Below are positions 1 to 6,770 of a stretch of 8,685 nucleotides of DNA, one piece after another. Source of the DNA: Acidobacteriota bacterium (GTDB taxonomy: Bacteria > Acidobacteriota > Blastocatellia > Pyrinomonadales > Pyrinomonadaceae); contig QHXL01000088.1 of NCBI GenBank assembly GCA_003222935.1, positions 7,399 through 16,083 on the forward strand, given 5' to 3'. The position numbers and the translations under genes were made by a program. Under the pieces are notes generated by a model, which was not told the origin of the DNA, searched no databases, and was given only the letters and a program-made list of their open reading frames with translations. The first letter of the stretch is position 1. Each line of letters opens with the position of its first letter.

Positions 1-1350
1 AACGATCGATTCGACGTCATATAAAGCTTCCAACAGAAATGGCAAAGCCGCAGCCGAACCGACTTCGCCTAGCGATCGGGCTGCAGAAGTTCGGTCAAAA
101 GCCTCTGCCGCTAAGAGGAGTGATGCCGATTGTCGGGCGACAAATCCATACTCTACAAGTGCCTCACGTGCACGCCGTCGTTCGTCTTCCGCTGAACCCG
201 GACTAACGATCGCTTTAATCAGTGAAGCTTCAATTGCGCGTCGATCGTCGGACGCACGAGATGCGAGCACATCCATTCGGTGTGCCTGACCGAGAACAAG
301 CTTGCCGACTTCTTGATCGATGCGGTACGCGCCGAAGAGGGAGGTCGGAACGTTAGGGACAGGTTTTTCTAATTGTTGCTTGCGGTCTTTCGACCGACCA
401 TTAACAGGCTGAGCACCTTTGCTACGAACCATTGCGGTGTTTGGCTCTTTCGCACTTGCTGCTTCAAATGCGTCAACCATCTCGTGTTGTTCGCGCGCGT
501 CTTCAAAAGCACTTTTCTTTTCGACCTGGTCAAGGTTCCTGGAACGACTCTTACGTACAACAACCAAGGCAACTATCGCCAGAAACAAGACGACGGCGAC
601 GCTGGTCCCAGAGAAAACCGAACCAAGCATTCCTTCGTCTTCAGGTGCGTTTTCAACAACATTCCCTTCTTCCTGCGCCTGATACTCGCCAGCTTCACGA
701 ACTTGAGCCTGACCGTCTGGCGGGGCAGCTTGTACAGGTGTTTGAGCACTCTGTGTGGAAGCGGATGAAGAGGTTGTTTCCGCGGGATAGCTACTTCCGG
801 TTGAATAGCTCGGCGCCGAAGTCGGATAACTCGGGGTTGAATAAACGGGCCCCGGGGTATATGCAGGAGTCTGGGTCGATCCGGTTTCTTGTGGGGCGGT
901 AGTGGTTTCCGAGTCGCCCCGGCCACCATCCAGTCTTCCATCAATGGTGAGATTCAGATGGTTATCGACTGTTTGCACCGCAACCGGAGTTCCCTGCCTG
1001 GTCTGTAAAAGAATCTCGATGGCGCTTCCGACTCGACGTACTCTTAGTCCCTTTCCTGACTTAACTAAATCCGAAACGCCGGCATCGGGAACGACAACGT
1101 GAAAGCCTTCCTTGTCTTGCCACGTTTGAGCTCTACCCAATGAACTGTCAGCTCCAATGGTAACCACCGTTCCCGTGGCTGTTGGATGCGAGGAGACGCT
1201 GGAGACGGTGACGCCGACATCGGGCTTTTGTGCGCGAGCTTCGAAAATTGGAAGGATGATAAGAAAGAGGGTGAAGAGTAGGTGCGGGCAAGCCTCTACC
1301 CAACTGCTGGGAACTTGGATTTTTAGACTACGTGTTAAAGAGTTCTTCAT
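1..1350 (-). CDS. Membrane-anchored HEAT-repeat protein with secreted AMIN-like N-terminal region (C-terminus beyond left edge)
   Basis: The reading frame is open for 450 codons from the ATG at 1350 to the window edge, so the C-terminus is missing. Residues 22-36 are hydrophobic and end in ARA before Gln41, a plausible signal peptidase I site. Residues about 55-138 are beta-rich and resemble an AMIN-type domain (weak, inference). Residues 145-215 are a low-complexity Ser/Thr/Pro/Gln linker with repeated Tyr-Pro and Ser-Tyr pairs. Residues 248-265 form a clear transmembrane helix followed by basic RKSRSR, which puts the rest in the cytoplasm. The last 33 residues (ARSLGEVGSAAALPFLLEAL) read as a HEAT/PBS-lyase-type repeat, and more repeats probably follow off the edge. 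A HEAT array suggests a protein-interaction scaffold; no enzyme motif is seen. There is no strong Shine-Dalgarno. The frame stays open upstream to about 1480, but the ATG directly precedes the signal-like segment. It lies 116 bp downstream of the broken response regulator. Gene reality is certain; function is unknown. Confidence 0.85.
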   Translation of the reverse strand, partial: MKNSLTRSLKIQVPSSWVEACPHLLFTLFLIILPIFEARAQKPDVGVTVSSVSSHPTATGTVVTIGADSSLGRAQTWQDKEGFHVVVPDAGVSDLVKSGKGLRVRRVGSAIEILLQTRQGTPVAVQTVDNHLNLTIDGRLDGGRGDSETTTAPQETGSTQTPAYTPGPVYSTPSYPTSAPSYSTGSSYPAETTSSSASTQSAQTPVQAAPPDGQAQVREAGEYQAQEEGNVVENAPEDEGMLGSVFSGTSVAVVLFLAIVALVVVRKSRSRNLDQVEKKSAFEDAREQHEMVDAFEAASAKEPNTAMVRSKGAQPVNGRSKDRKQQLEKPVPNVPTSLFGAYRIDQEVGKLVLGQAHRMDVLASRASDDRRAIEASLIKAIVSPGSAEDERRRAREALVEYGFVARQSASLLLAAEAFDRTSAARSLGEVGSAAALPFLLEALYDVESIV

Positions 1351-1369
1351 TTGAAGTGATGAGATACAC

Positions 1370-1389
1370 AGGCCTTCGGTTGAAGGTCT
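1370..1389. other. Short hairpin in the gap before the HEAT-protein gene
   Basis: AGGCCTTC-GGTT-GAAGGTCT can form an 8-bp stem with a 4-nt loop if one G-T wobble is allowed on the plus strand. On the minus strand, which carries the genes, one A-C mismatch replaces the wobble. There is no T-run after it, so a classical intrinsic terminator for the response regulator remnant is not supported. It ends 20 nt upstream of the downstream ATG and would sit in the leader of that mRNA. Confidence 0.3.
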
Positions 1390-1395
1390 GAGTTC

Positions 1396-1409
1396 CAACT
1401 GGCCAGTTG
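1396..1409. promoter_or_regulatory. Perfect 14-bp palindrome, possible operator
   Basis: CAACTGGCCAGTTG is exactly self-complementary over 14 bp. It lies in the 116-bp gap between the response regulator remnant and the HEAT-protein gene, 46 bp upstream of the latter's ATG. Perfect dyads of this size in front of a gene often bind dimeric regulators. I recognise no specific family for it, and chance cannot be excluded for a single copy. Confidence 0.3.
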
Positions 1410-1466
1410 TTGGCTTGGATTGCCTGGGCCTGGCGAAGGTGCTGCGGGGAACTAAGGAACGAGGAG

Positions 1467-2190
1467 CTACTGTTCGTCGCTAAACTTGTAGCCGATACCC
1501 CAGACAGTTAGAACCATCTGAGGATTCTCTGGATTCTCTTCGATCTTGGCTCGCAAGCGATTGATGTGTGAATCGATCGTTCGGTCGTAGCCTTCGTAAG
1601 AATAATCCCAGATCTTTTCAAGTAAATACTTGCGAGGAAACACCCGTCCTGGGTTTGATGCAAAGAGCCGGAGGAGATCAAACTCCTTCGGCGTAAGTTC
1701 AACCTGACGCTCTCCAATTGTTACTTCGCGTTTGGCTGAGTCTATCCTGAGTCTACCGCGAACGATTGGAGCTTCGTCGCGTATTCCGTCTGGGCTGGGT
1801 CCACTGCGCGTTCTTCGTAACACGGATTTGATCCGTGCTTCGAGTTCTCGAAGACTGAAGGGTTTGGTGATGTAATCATCAGCCCCGCATGAGAATCGGA
1901 AGATAACCGACCTTTTCTCGAAGTTCTTTGCAAACGGCCAAACCGTCCATCTTTGGCAACATCAGGTCGAGAACTACGGCATCCGGAGGATCATCCAAAG
2001 CCGCTTTCACGCCATTCAGGCCATCTTCGACGGTTTTCACATTGTACCCGGCGCGAGAGAAATACTCGCTGATAGCAGTCGAGATATTTTCATCATCCTC
2101 GACAACAAGCAGAGTCACTTTTCGTTCACCTGCTTCAGGTACACTAAAGTTTTCTTTGACTATTTTCTGTCTGTCAGTAGCTGTGGCCAT
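1467..2190 (-). pseudogene. OmpR/PhoB-family response regulator, broken by an internal deletion and frameshift
   Basis: The N-terminal piece (2190 to the TGA at 1879) is a CheY-like receiver: acidic pocket EDD (residues 31-33 from the ATG at 2190), phospho-acceptor Asp75 in VVLDLMLPKMDG, then GYLPILM. The frame then stops after two more residues. The other frame resumes at 1886 with GADDYITKPFSLREL, including the conserved Lys before Pro-Phe. It continues through a full winged-helix DNA-binding domain (LTPKEFDLLRLFASNPGRVF, then YDRTIDSHINRLRAKIEE, ending GIGYKFSDEQ) to the TAG at 1467. Compared with PhoB, about 16 residues (the LTAR... to ...GLE stretch holding the switch Thr/Ser) are absent. 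A loss of about 47 bp would explain both the gap and the shift. Start is uncertain: ATG 2190 has no clear SD, a TTG lies at 2217, and GTG 2118 has AGGTGA 8 nt upstream and gives the usual family N-terminus. No partner kinase is in the window. Sequencing or assembly error is the alternative. Confidence 0.85.
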
Positions 2191-2238
2191 CAGAGTTTTT
2201 CGTGTCTGGACTGACAAGCAGGAGGCTTAAGCGGGTTT

Positions 2239-2258
2239 GCGTCGGTTGGGGCCGACGC
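2239..2258. other. Stable GC-rich hairpin upstream of the response regulator
   Basis: GCGTCGG and CCGACGC form a perfect 7-bp stem around a 6-nt loop. No T-run follows on the minus strand, so it is not a convincing terminator for the aminopeptidase gene, which ends 130 bp earlier. If the candidate promoter at 2274-2303 is real, the hairpin begins within about 10 nt of the RNA 5' end, where it could stabilise the transcript. Confidence 0.4.
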
Positions 2259-2273
2259 GACTCGGTCAGGTGG

Positions 2274-2303
2274 ATAGTACAGGAGGACTAGGCATCTGTT
2301 CAA
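2274..2303 (-). promoter_or_regulatory. Candidate sigma-70-type promoter for the response regulator
   Basis: On the minus strand TTGAAC (2303-2298) is separated by 18 bp from TACTAT (2279-2274). Each hexamer matches the consensus at four of six positions. The expected start point, near 2267, lies in the 197-bp gap between the aminopeptidase stop and the regulator's ATG. This is a consensus match by eye only. Confidence 0.3.
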
Positions 2304-2387
2304 GTACTAAGTTTAGATCTACCTGCACTAAGGACTTACGGACGCCTTCAAAAAGACAACTTCAACAAATCCAAATCAGCCAATAGT

Positions 2388-4985
2388 TCAATTCGCTGTC
2401 TGGCCCTTATCCATTCCGGAGACTCCTTTTCGTAGTCGCTCCTGGAATTGGGCCAGCACAGCGAGGTACTGTGCATTACTGACATCTTTTGTCAGTCGCT
2501 CAAATACAACCAGGCCTCGCGGGTCACCAACACTCACCAATGCTTCGCCTGACGCCGAGACTAATTGGGAACTTTGCGTTCTGACAGCCTCTTCCAGAGT
2601 CCTGGCGACGACCGCAAAGGCATTCGGGTCACCCTTGCCAACTGTTCCAATAACTTTGACTGCTGCCACTCGAACGGCCGGCAAATTCCCCTGCTCCAGG
2701 TACCTGGCCGCTAAGTCCATTGCTTTCTTGTCACCCAAAGCTCCAAGTCCCGCCAACGCTGATACTCTTATGTTGTCGCGCCATGAAGACGTTTTGAGCA
2801 GGGTAGCGAGTGCATCGAAAGCAGTCGGCGACTTAGTCTGTCCCAAAGCGAGTGCCGAGGCTTTGATTACGCCGTAACTCTGATCGTTCAAGAGATCCTT
2901 GTAGAGACTCGCCAGGGTCGCGTCGTTTGTCCGGCCGAGTGAAGTTACTGCACGCGCCCTAACTCTCGCGTTTGAGTCGCGGGTAGCAGCAATCAAAGCA
3001 TTTCGCCCTGCTGGTCCAGTAACGTCGGCTAACGCCGTAGCCGCCTCCAGACGAACTCCCCAGAACTTGTCGGTTGCAACAGCCTTGGCCAACTCATTTG
3101 CTATAGCATCTTTGGCTTCTGACGAGGCCTGGTTTTTCCATTGGGAGCTAAGTTGTCCGAGTGCCCAAACTCTTCCCAATACGTCCTGATCCTTTTCCAG
3201 TTGATAAGCAAGCTCAGCCGTTGTCTTCTTAAACTCCAATTCCTTTATGAGAGTGCCCTTGTAATCGAAATTCACAAGTAGCGGCTCGGAATCAAGTTTG
3301 AACGAAAAGGTCTGTTCCTTTCTGGGTTCGATTCGAACTCGCTCGATGCTTGTTTTACTCGCAGTCCCAATCTCGATCTCAACCGGAGTTTGAAATAGGC
3401 CGACTTGGGGATATTGAGAGTCAGGGTCCTGGGTCTGTTGTTGTCGAACGACCAGCTGGAGCATGTGAGTCGCAGGATCGTAACTCTTTGTTACTTCGAA
3501 TACGGGATGGCCCATCCTGTAGAGCCATTCGTCAAAAAACCAATCCATCGACTGGCCCGTTGATTCTTCAATTGCGATCCGCAACTGTTCGGTTTCGACT
3601 GGTTGATTAGAATATTTCTTCAGGTAATAGTTGATAGCGCGCCACCAGTTTTCCTCGCCAAGGTCCTTGCGAAGCATATGCAGCACTGCACCACCGCGAG
3701 GATATGCGTAAGTGTCGAAGACTGAGTCAGGCGCCGAGTAGTTCTTGGTTACGATTGGACGTCGATTACCTTGCTTCCAGGCAATGAAGTAAGAATCCTG
3801 ATTGGCCTTGATGTCCGTATATAGAAAATCATCCGAACCCAGTTTGTACTCGTCCCACATAGCTTGAAAATAAGTCGCAAAGCTCTCGTTCAGCCAAATG
3901 TCCGACCAGCTACGCGCCGTAAGATAATCGCCGAACCACTGGTGCGCGAGTTCATGCGACTGCAACCCGTCACTCGTCGAGTCGAGTTCAGTACGCGCGT
4001 CGTGAATCATGTTGTCGGTTTGTGTAGTCGCAGAAATGTTTTCCATTCCGCCGCCGAAGTCATGAGCAGTTGTTTGGGCGTACTTGGCGTAGGGATATTT
4101 CAGTCCGGTTTTTTCTGAAAAGAATTTCACCATCTCCGGCAAACGTGCGGCTGTGATCCTTCCTTCGTTCAGTTCATTTGGATAGACGTATGTGGTGATT
4201 GGAACGCCCAGGTAATCCGAAGTGATCTCAGAGAAGTCTCCGACGATGATTGAAGTGAGATAACTCGCGTGCGGTTGGTCGATCTTCCAGTGATAGGTTT
4301 TGGTTCCGTCACCATTCTCTTTGGTATCAACCAGCCCACCGTTGGAAATTACCCTCAGTGGCTTCTCAACTGTGGCGCTCAATTCGGACGTAAAGAAATC
4401 ATTTGGATGGTCGTAACAAAGAAACCAGTAATGGTTGTATTCACTTTCGCCCTGTGACCAGATCTGTTTTGGTCTCAATGGATCGTCTGGCCCAGGTTTA
4501 AGAAATTTGAGCCCAACGCCGACTAGCCCAGGTACACCTTTTTTCTGCGGTCCATTGGTGTGGTACTCGATCACCATTGTTAAGACGTCTGTAGGTTTAT
4601 ACGCTTGGTCCAGGCTGATCCCGACCTTTTCCCTGGCCGGTTCGATTTGAAATTGAAGGCTCGAACCCGATGAGAGCTTGATCGAAGTGGGAGTGATGTT
4701 AGCCGCGTCGAGTGTAATGGCACCGAGATTAGCGATCAGCGGGGCGAAAATGATGGTCTCACGGCCGATGAGTTGTTCTTTTTCCCAATCAAATCGAAGA
4801 TCCAGGGCAATGTGCCGGATATCGAAATCATGGTCGGGTATGTATTGCGTGGGCGGAAAAGGTCTGGCTACTCGCTGAGTCTGCGGGTCGGGTATCGGCT
4901 TCGCGGCAACACTACCGACCAACGTTAACAGTAATACAAGGTGAAGAATCCATGCCCAGGGTTTCAATACTCGATTGCTCAACAT
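2388..4985 (-). CDS. Secreted M1-family zinc aminopeptidase with C-terminal HEAT repeats
   Basis: This 865-residue protein is a gluzincin of peptidase family M1, which removes N-terminal residues from peptides. Zinc motif HELAHQWFGD places ligands His344 and His348 and catalytic Glu345. The third ligand, Glu367 in NESFATYF, follows after the usual 18-residue gap. GGMEN (312-316), the LTA4H-like variant of the exopeptidase motif GAMEN, binds the substrate N-terminus. Tyr428 in AYPRGGAVL is the likely transition-state Tyr. Residues 10-28 are a signal peptide core ending VAA before Lys29, so the enzyme should be exported to the periplasm. Residues about 594-845 are alpha-helical HEAT-like repeats (for example ARVRARAVTSLGRTNDATL) in place of the helical C-domain of long M1 enzymes. 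The start at 4985 is chosen because GGGAG lies 6 nt upstream. ATG 4988 is the alternative, and an upstream in-frame start at 5093 would bury the signal peptide. It is divergent from the DinB-like gene. Confidence 0.93.
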   Translation of the reverse strand: MLSNRVLKPWAWILHLVLLLTLVGSVAAKPIPDPQTQRVARPFPPTQYIPDHDFDIRHIALDLRFDWEKEQLIGRETIIFAPLIANLGAITLDAANITPTSIKLSSGSSLQFQIEPAREKVGISLDQAYKPTDVLTMVIEYHTNGPQKKGVPGLVGVGLKFLKPGPDDPLRPKQIWSQGESEYNHYWFLCYDHPNDFFTSELSATVEKPLRVISNGGLVDTKENGDGTKTYHWKIDQPHASYLTSIIVGDFSEITSDYLGVPITTYVYPNELNEGRITAARLPEMVKFFSEKTGLKYPYAKYAQTTAHDFGGGMENISATTQTDNMIHDARTELDSTSDGLQSHELAHQWFGDYLTARSWSDIWLNESFATYFQAMWDEYKLGSDDFLYTDIKANQDSYFIAWKQGNRRPIVTKNYSAPDSVFDTYAYPRGGAVLHMLRKDLGEENWWRAINYYLKKYSNQPVETEQLRIAIEESTGQSMDWFFDEWLYRMGHPVFEVTKSYDPATHMLQLVVRQQQTQDPDSQYPQVGLFQTPVEIEIGTASKTSIERVRIEPRKEQTFSFKLDSEPLLVNFDYKGTLIKELEFKKTTAELAYQLEKDQDVLGRVWALGQLSSQWKNQASSEAKDAIANELAKAVATDKFWGVRLEAATALADVTGPAGRNALIAATRDSNARVRARAVTSLGRTNDATLASLYKDLLNDQSYGVIKASALALGQTKSPTAFDALATLLKTSSWRDNIRVSALAGLGALGDKKAMDLAARYLEQGNLPAVRVAAVKVIGTVGKGDPNAFAVVARTLEEAVRTQSSQLVSASGEALVSVGDPRGLVVFERLTKDVSNAQYLAVLAQFQERLRKGVSGMDKGQTAN

Positions 4986-4991
4986 CATTCT

Positions 4992-5009
4992 CTCCCTTTG
5001 CTCCCTTTG
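4992..5009 (-). promoter_or_regulatory. Tandemly duplicated Shine-Dalgarno of the M1 aminopeptidase
   Basis: On the minus strand the 9-mer CAAAGGGAG occurs twice in direct succession. The inner copy sits 6 nt from the ATG at 4985 (3 nt from the ATG at 4988) and decides the start. The outer copy is 15 nt away, too far for normal initiation. Confidence 0.6.
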
Positions 5010-5092
5010 CTTTTGGTATCCAAGATCGCCATTTTCAAATCTGCTATGCTTTGATTGTAGAACGGACAATCCCCAAGAGAAAGGAACCAGCA

Positions 5093-5563
5093 ATGACCCC
5101 TGAAGAAAGAAGTACCCTTATCGCTCTGTACGTTGCCGGCTTCGATGAAGTGGTGAAAGCGCTTGATGGATTTCCCGCTTCAAGTTTGAGCGCGCACCCG
5201 ATTCCCGGAAAATGGAGTGCTCGTGAAATTATCCATCACCTCGGCGACAGCGAAAGTACATCTGCCTTCCGCTTGCGCAAACTTCTTGTCGAAGATAATC
5301 CAGTGATTGAAGGTTACGACCAGGATCAGTTCGCAGAGAAACTACATTACAACGATCGCGACATGGCGCCGGCACTCGAAGCCTTTCGCGCAGCGCGAGT
5401 AACAACTGCGCAGCTGTTCGATGTTATGAAGGAAGAGGATTGGAAGCGATCGGGTGTTCACACAGAGAGCGGACCTTATTCGGTTGAGAAGTGGTTAACG
5501 ATCTACGCCGACCACGCTCACAATCATGCTGCACAAATCCAACGTTTGAAGGACGCTCTCTAA
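5093..5563 (+). CDS. DinB/YfiT-like putative metal-dependent protein
   Basis: This 156-residue protein has the DinB/YfiT four-helix layout and typical length. An early helix contains GKWSAREIIHHLGDSE (39-54), where His49 is the likely first metal ligand. The last helix contains YADHAHNHAAQIQRL (138-152), with the His141-x3-His145 pair that completes the triad. Members of this superfamily bind a divalent metal; some are thiol (bacillithiol or mycothiol) transferases, and most have no known substrate. The small change here cannot be assigned, so dinB is not used as a name. Start ATG 5093 is preferred because AAGGA (5081-5085) lies 7 nt upstream and the family N-terminus begins here. An in-frame start at 4952 would overlap the divergent aminopeptidase and add unrelated sequence. 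The cytoplasm is the expected location, as there is no signal peptide. It is probably monocistronic, since a 264-bp gap with repeats follows. Confidence 0.88.
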   Translation: MTPEERSTLIALYVAGFDEVVKALDGFPASSLSAHPIPGKWSAREIIHHLGDSESTSAFRLRKLLVEDNPVIEGYDQDQFAEKLHYNDRDMAPALEAFRAARVTTAQLFDVMKEEDWKRSGVHTESGPYSVEKWLTIYADHAHNHAAQIQRLKDAL

Positions 5564-5565
5564 TC

Positions 5566-5701
5566 AGGTCATTGCCGATTGCCAATTGCCGATTGCCAAT
5601 TTACAAATGCAGTGCTCCACGATTCCCTTTATGATCGTGACGACATTAACTTCGAACAACATTTCAATCGGCAATCGGCAATTGGAAATCGGCAATGACC
5701 T
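5566..5701. repeat. Heptad inverted-repeat element, copy 1
   Basis: Two 36-nt arms (5566-5601 and 5666-5701) are inverted copies with only 2 mismatches, separated by 64 nt. The left arm contains four contiguous 7-mers, TGCCGAT and TGCCAAT alternating twice (5573-5600). The right arm contains four inverted units, ATCGGCA, ATCGGCA, ATTGGAA, ATCGGCA (5667-5694). The central region holds a small nested hairpin, CACGAT (5618-5623) with ATCGTG (5634-5639), with a 10-nt loop. The element fills most of the gap between the DinB-like gene and purC, beginning 2 nt after the DinB-like stop. It has no open frame of note. A related copy lies at 7018-7134. It could act as a mobile REP/MITE-like element, an RNA structure or a protein-binding array; this cannot be decided from sequence alone. 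Confidence 0.85.
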
Positions 5702-5703
5702 TT

Positions 5704-5717
5704 CAATCTTCAATCTT
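5704..5717. repeat. Tandem 7-mer CAATCTT x2
   Basis: Two exact contiguous copies of CAATCTT follow directly after the right arm of heptad element copy 1. The unit has the same 7-bp length as the neighbouring element but a different sequence, and may be a degenerate extension of it. Confidence 0.5.
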
Positions 5718-5741
5718 CACTGACTTAAATCACAACGTGTC

Positions 5742-5770
5742 TTGACAAACTTTTTTCGCGCGAGCAAAAT
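5742..5770 (+). promoter_or_regulatory. Sigma-70-type promoter of purC
   Basis: A perfect -35 box TTGACA (5742-5747) is followed after 17 bp by CAAAAT (5765-5770), a 4-of-6 match to the -10 consensus. Transcription would start near 5777, giving a leader of about 50 nt before the purC ATG. No purine riboswitch core is recognisable in the leader. Confidence 0.6.
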
Positions 5771-5804
5771 CCGCCTTGCCTCTAATCTTAAAATGAACAT
5801 AGTC

Positions 5805-5819
5805 GCTGCATCAGGCAGC
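5805..5819 (+). promoter_or_regulatory. Small hairpin next to the purC start
   Basis: GCTGC and GCAGC form a 5-bp stem with loop ATCAG, ending 8 nt before the purC ATG. The only SD-like bases in the leader (AGG, 5813-5815) lie in its loop and 3' arm, so the stem could reduce ribosome access. The stem is short and may be incidental. Confidence 0.3.
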
Positions 5820-5827
5820 AATCAATA

Positions 5828-6724
5828 ATGAGTGCGGCCACTCTACTGCAAACTTCTCTTTCTGATCTCTCGCTGACTCGACGCGGCAAGGTTCGCGATG
5901 TCTACGCTGTTGACGACGATCGATTGTTGATTGTCGCAACGGATCGGATATCTGCGTTCGACTGTGTGTTGCCAACACCTATTGCACGCAAAGGCGAAGT
6001 GCTAACTGCCTTGTCACAGTTTTGGTTTGACAAGTTAGGACATGTCGTCGCAAATCACTTGCTCACCAGCGATGTCTCCCAAATGCCCGAGAACATTCAA
6101 CGTCACTCGGAAGTGCTTGCGCGACGATCGATGCTGGTACGACGAGCCGACGTTTTTCCAGTCGAGTGTGTCGATCGCGGTTACCTCGTCGGTTCAGGAT
6201 GGAAAGATTATTTGAAGACTGGCGAAGTGTGCGGTCACAAGCTACCTGAAAACCTGCAGGAGTCGGCAGAGTTACCTGAACCACTGTTTACACCTTCGAC
6301 AAAAGCTGAAGAAGGTCACGACGAGAACATTAGTGAAGCTCAGGTGCGCGACATCATTGGCGCTGACGCTACTGCCCAGCTACGTGATACGTCTTTGCGT
6401 CTTTATTCAGAGGCTCGCAACTATGCTCGTGAACGCGGAATCATTATCGCGGATACGAAATTTGAATTTGGCTTAGACAAAAATGGTGAGTTGGTTCTCG
6501 TCGATGAAGTATTGACTCCCGACTCTTCGCGTTTTTGGCCTGCTGACCAGTACCAACCAGGACGTTCCCAACCTTCGTTCGATAAGCAATTCGTTCGGGA
6601 TTACCTCGAGACGCTCGACTGGGACAAGAAGCCACCAGCCCCAGCCATTCCACCGGAAGTCGCCCAGGCAACCACGGAGCGTTATGTTGAAGCGTACAAA
6701 CTCTTAGCGGGAAGAGAACTTTAA
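5828..6724 (+). CDS. purC: Phosphoribosylaminoimidazole-succinocarboxamide synthase (SAICAR synthetase)
   Basis: This cytoplasmic enzyme of purine synthesis joins aspartate to CAIR with ATP hydrolysis, giving SAICAR. At 298 residues it is the longer form (yeast Ade1-like) rather than the roughly 237-residue E. coli form. Visible family blocks are RRGKVRDVY (18-26, nucleotide-binding strand-turn), ATDRISAFD (37-45), FPVECVDRGYLVGSGW (110-125, first family signature), a Lys-Ala-Glu-Glu-Gly-His-Asp-Glu-Asn loop (159-167), IADTKFEFG (207-215, second signature) and DEVLTPDSSRFWP (226-238). In the first signature Asp116 takes a position that is usually hydrophobic or small before the Arg, which is slightly odd. 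It has its own promoter upstream and no strong Shine-Dalgarno; the start follows from the family N-terminus. The Fis-type HTH gene follows after 46 bp on the same strand and may share the transcript. No other pur genes are in the window. Confidence 0.96.
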   Translation: MSAATLLQTSLSDLSLTRRGKVRDVYAVDDDRLLIVATDRISAFDCVLPTPIARKGEVLTALSQFWFDKLGHVVANHLLTSDVSQMPENIQRHSEVLARRSMLVRRADVFPVECVDRGYLVGSGWKDYLKTGEVCGHKLPENLQESAELPEPLFTPSTKAEEGHDENISEAQVRDIIGADATAQLRDTSLRLYSEARNYARERGIIIADTKFEFGLDKNGELVLVDEVLTPDSSRFWPADQYQPGRSQPSFDKQFVRDYLETLDWDKKPPAPAIPPEVAQATTERYVEAYKLLAGREL

Positions 6725-6770
6725 CCAACTGTCGGTGAGTTCTAAAAATTGAGGTCGTTACGGACCGGAT

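Noticed and set aside
369..944. Minus-strand frames of 67 and 123 codons
   Set aside because: They are in another frame of the same strand as the membrane HEAT protein; their Arg/Lys/Pro-rich translations look like out-of-frame reading.
373..1102. Several open frames of 66-156 codons on the plus strand
   Set aside because: They lie opposite the continuous 450-codon minus-strand gene with signal peptide, membrane helix and HEAT repeat. Their translations are low-complexity or Arg/Ser-rich with no recognisable domain.
1467..2217. Programmed frameshift joining the two regulator pieces
   Set aside because: Frameshifting would not restore the missing block of about 16 conserved receiver residues, and no slippery sequence is seen at the junction.
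2388..2460. Intrinsic terminator directly after the aminopeptidase gene
   Set aside because: I found no stem followed by a T-run on the minus strand downstream of the stop at 2388.
4952..5092. N-terminal extension of the DinB-like protein by 47 residues
   Set aside because: It overlaps the divergent aminopeptidase start, lacks family similarity, and a good SD precedes ATG 5093.
5573..5694. CRISPR array
   Set aside because: The units are 7 bp, contiguous without spacers, and inverted in the second arm.
5771..5827. Purine riboswitch in the purC leader
   Set aside because: The leader of about 50 nt is too short for the aptamer and lacks its conserved core.
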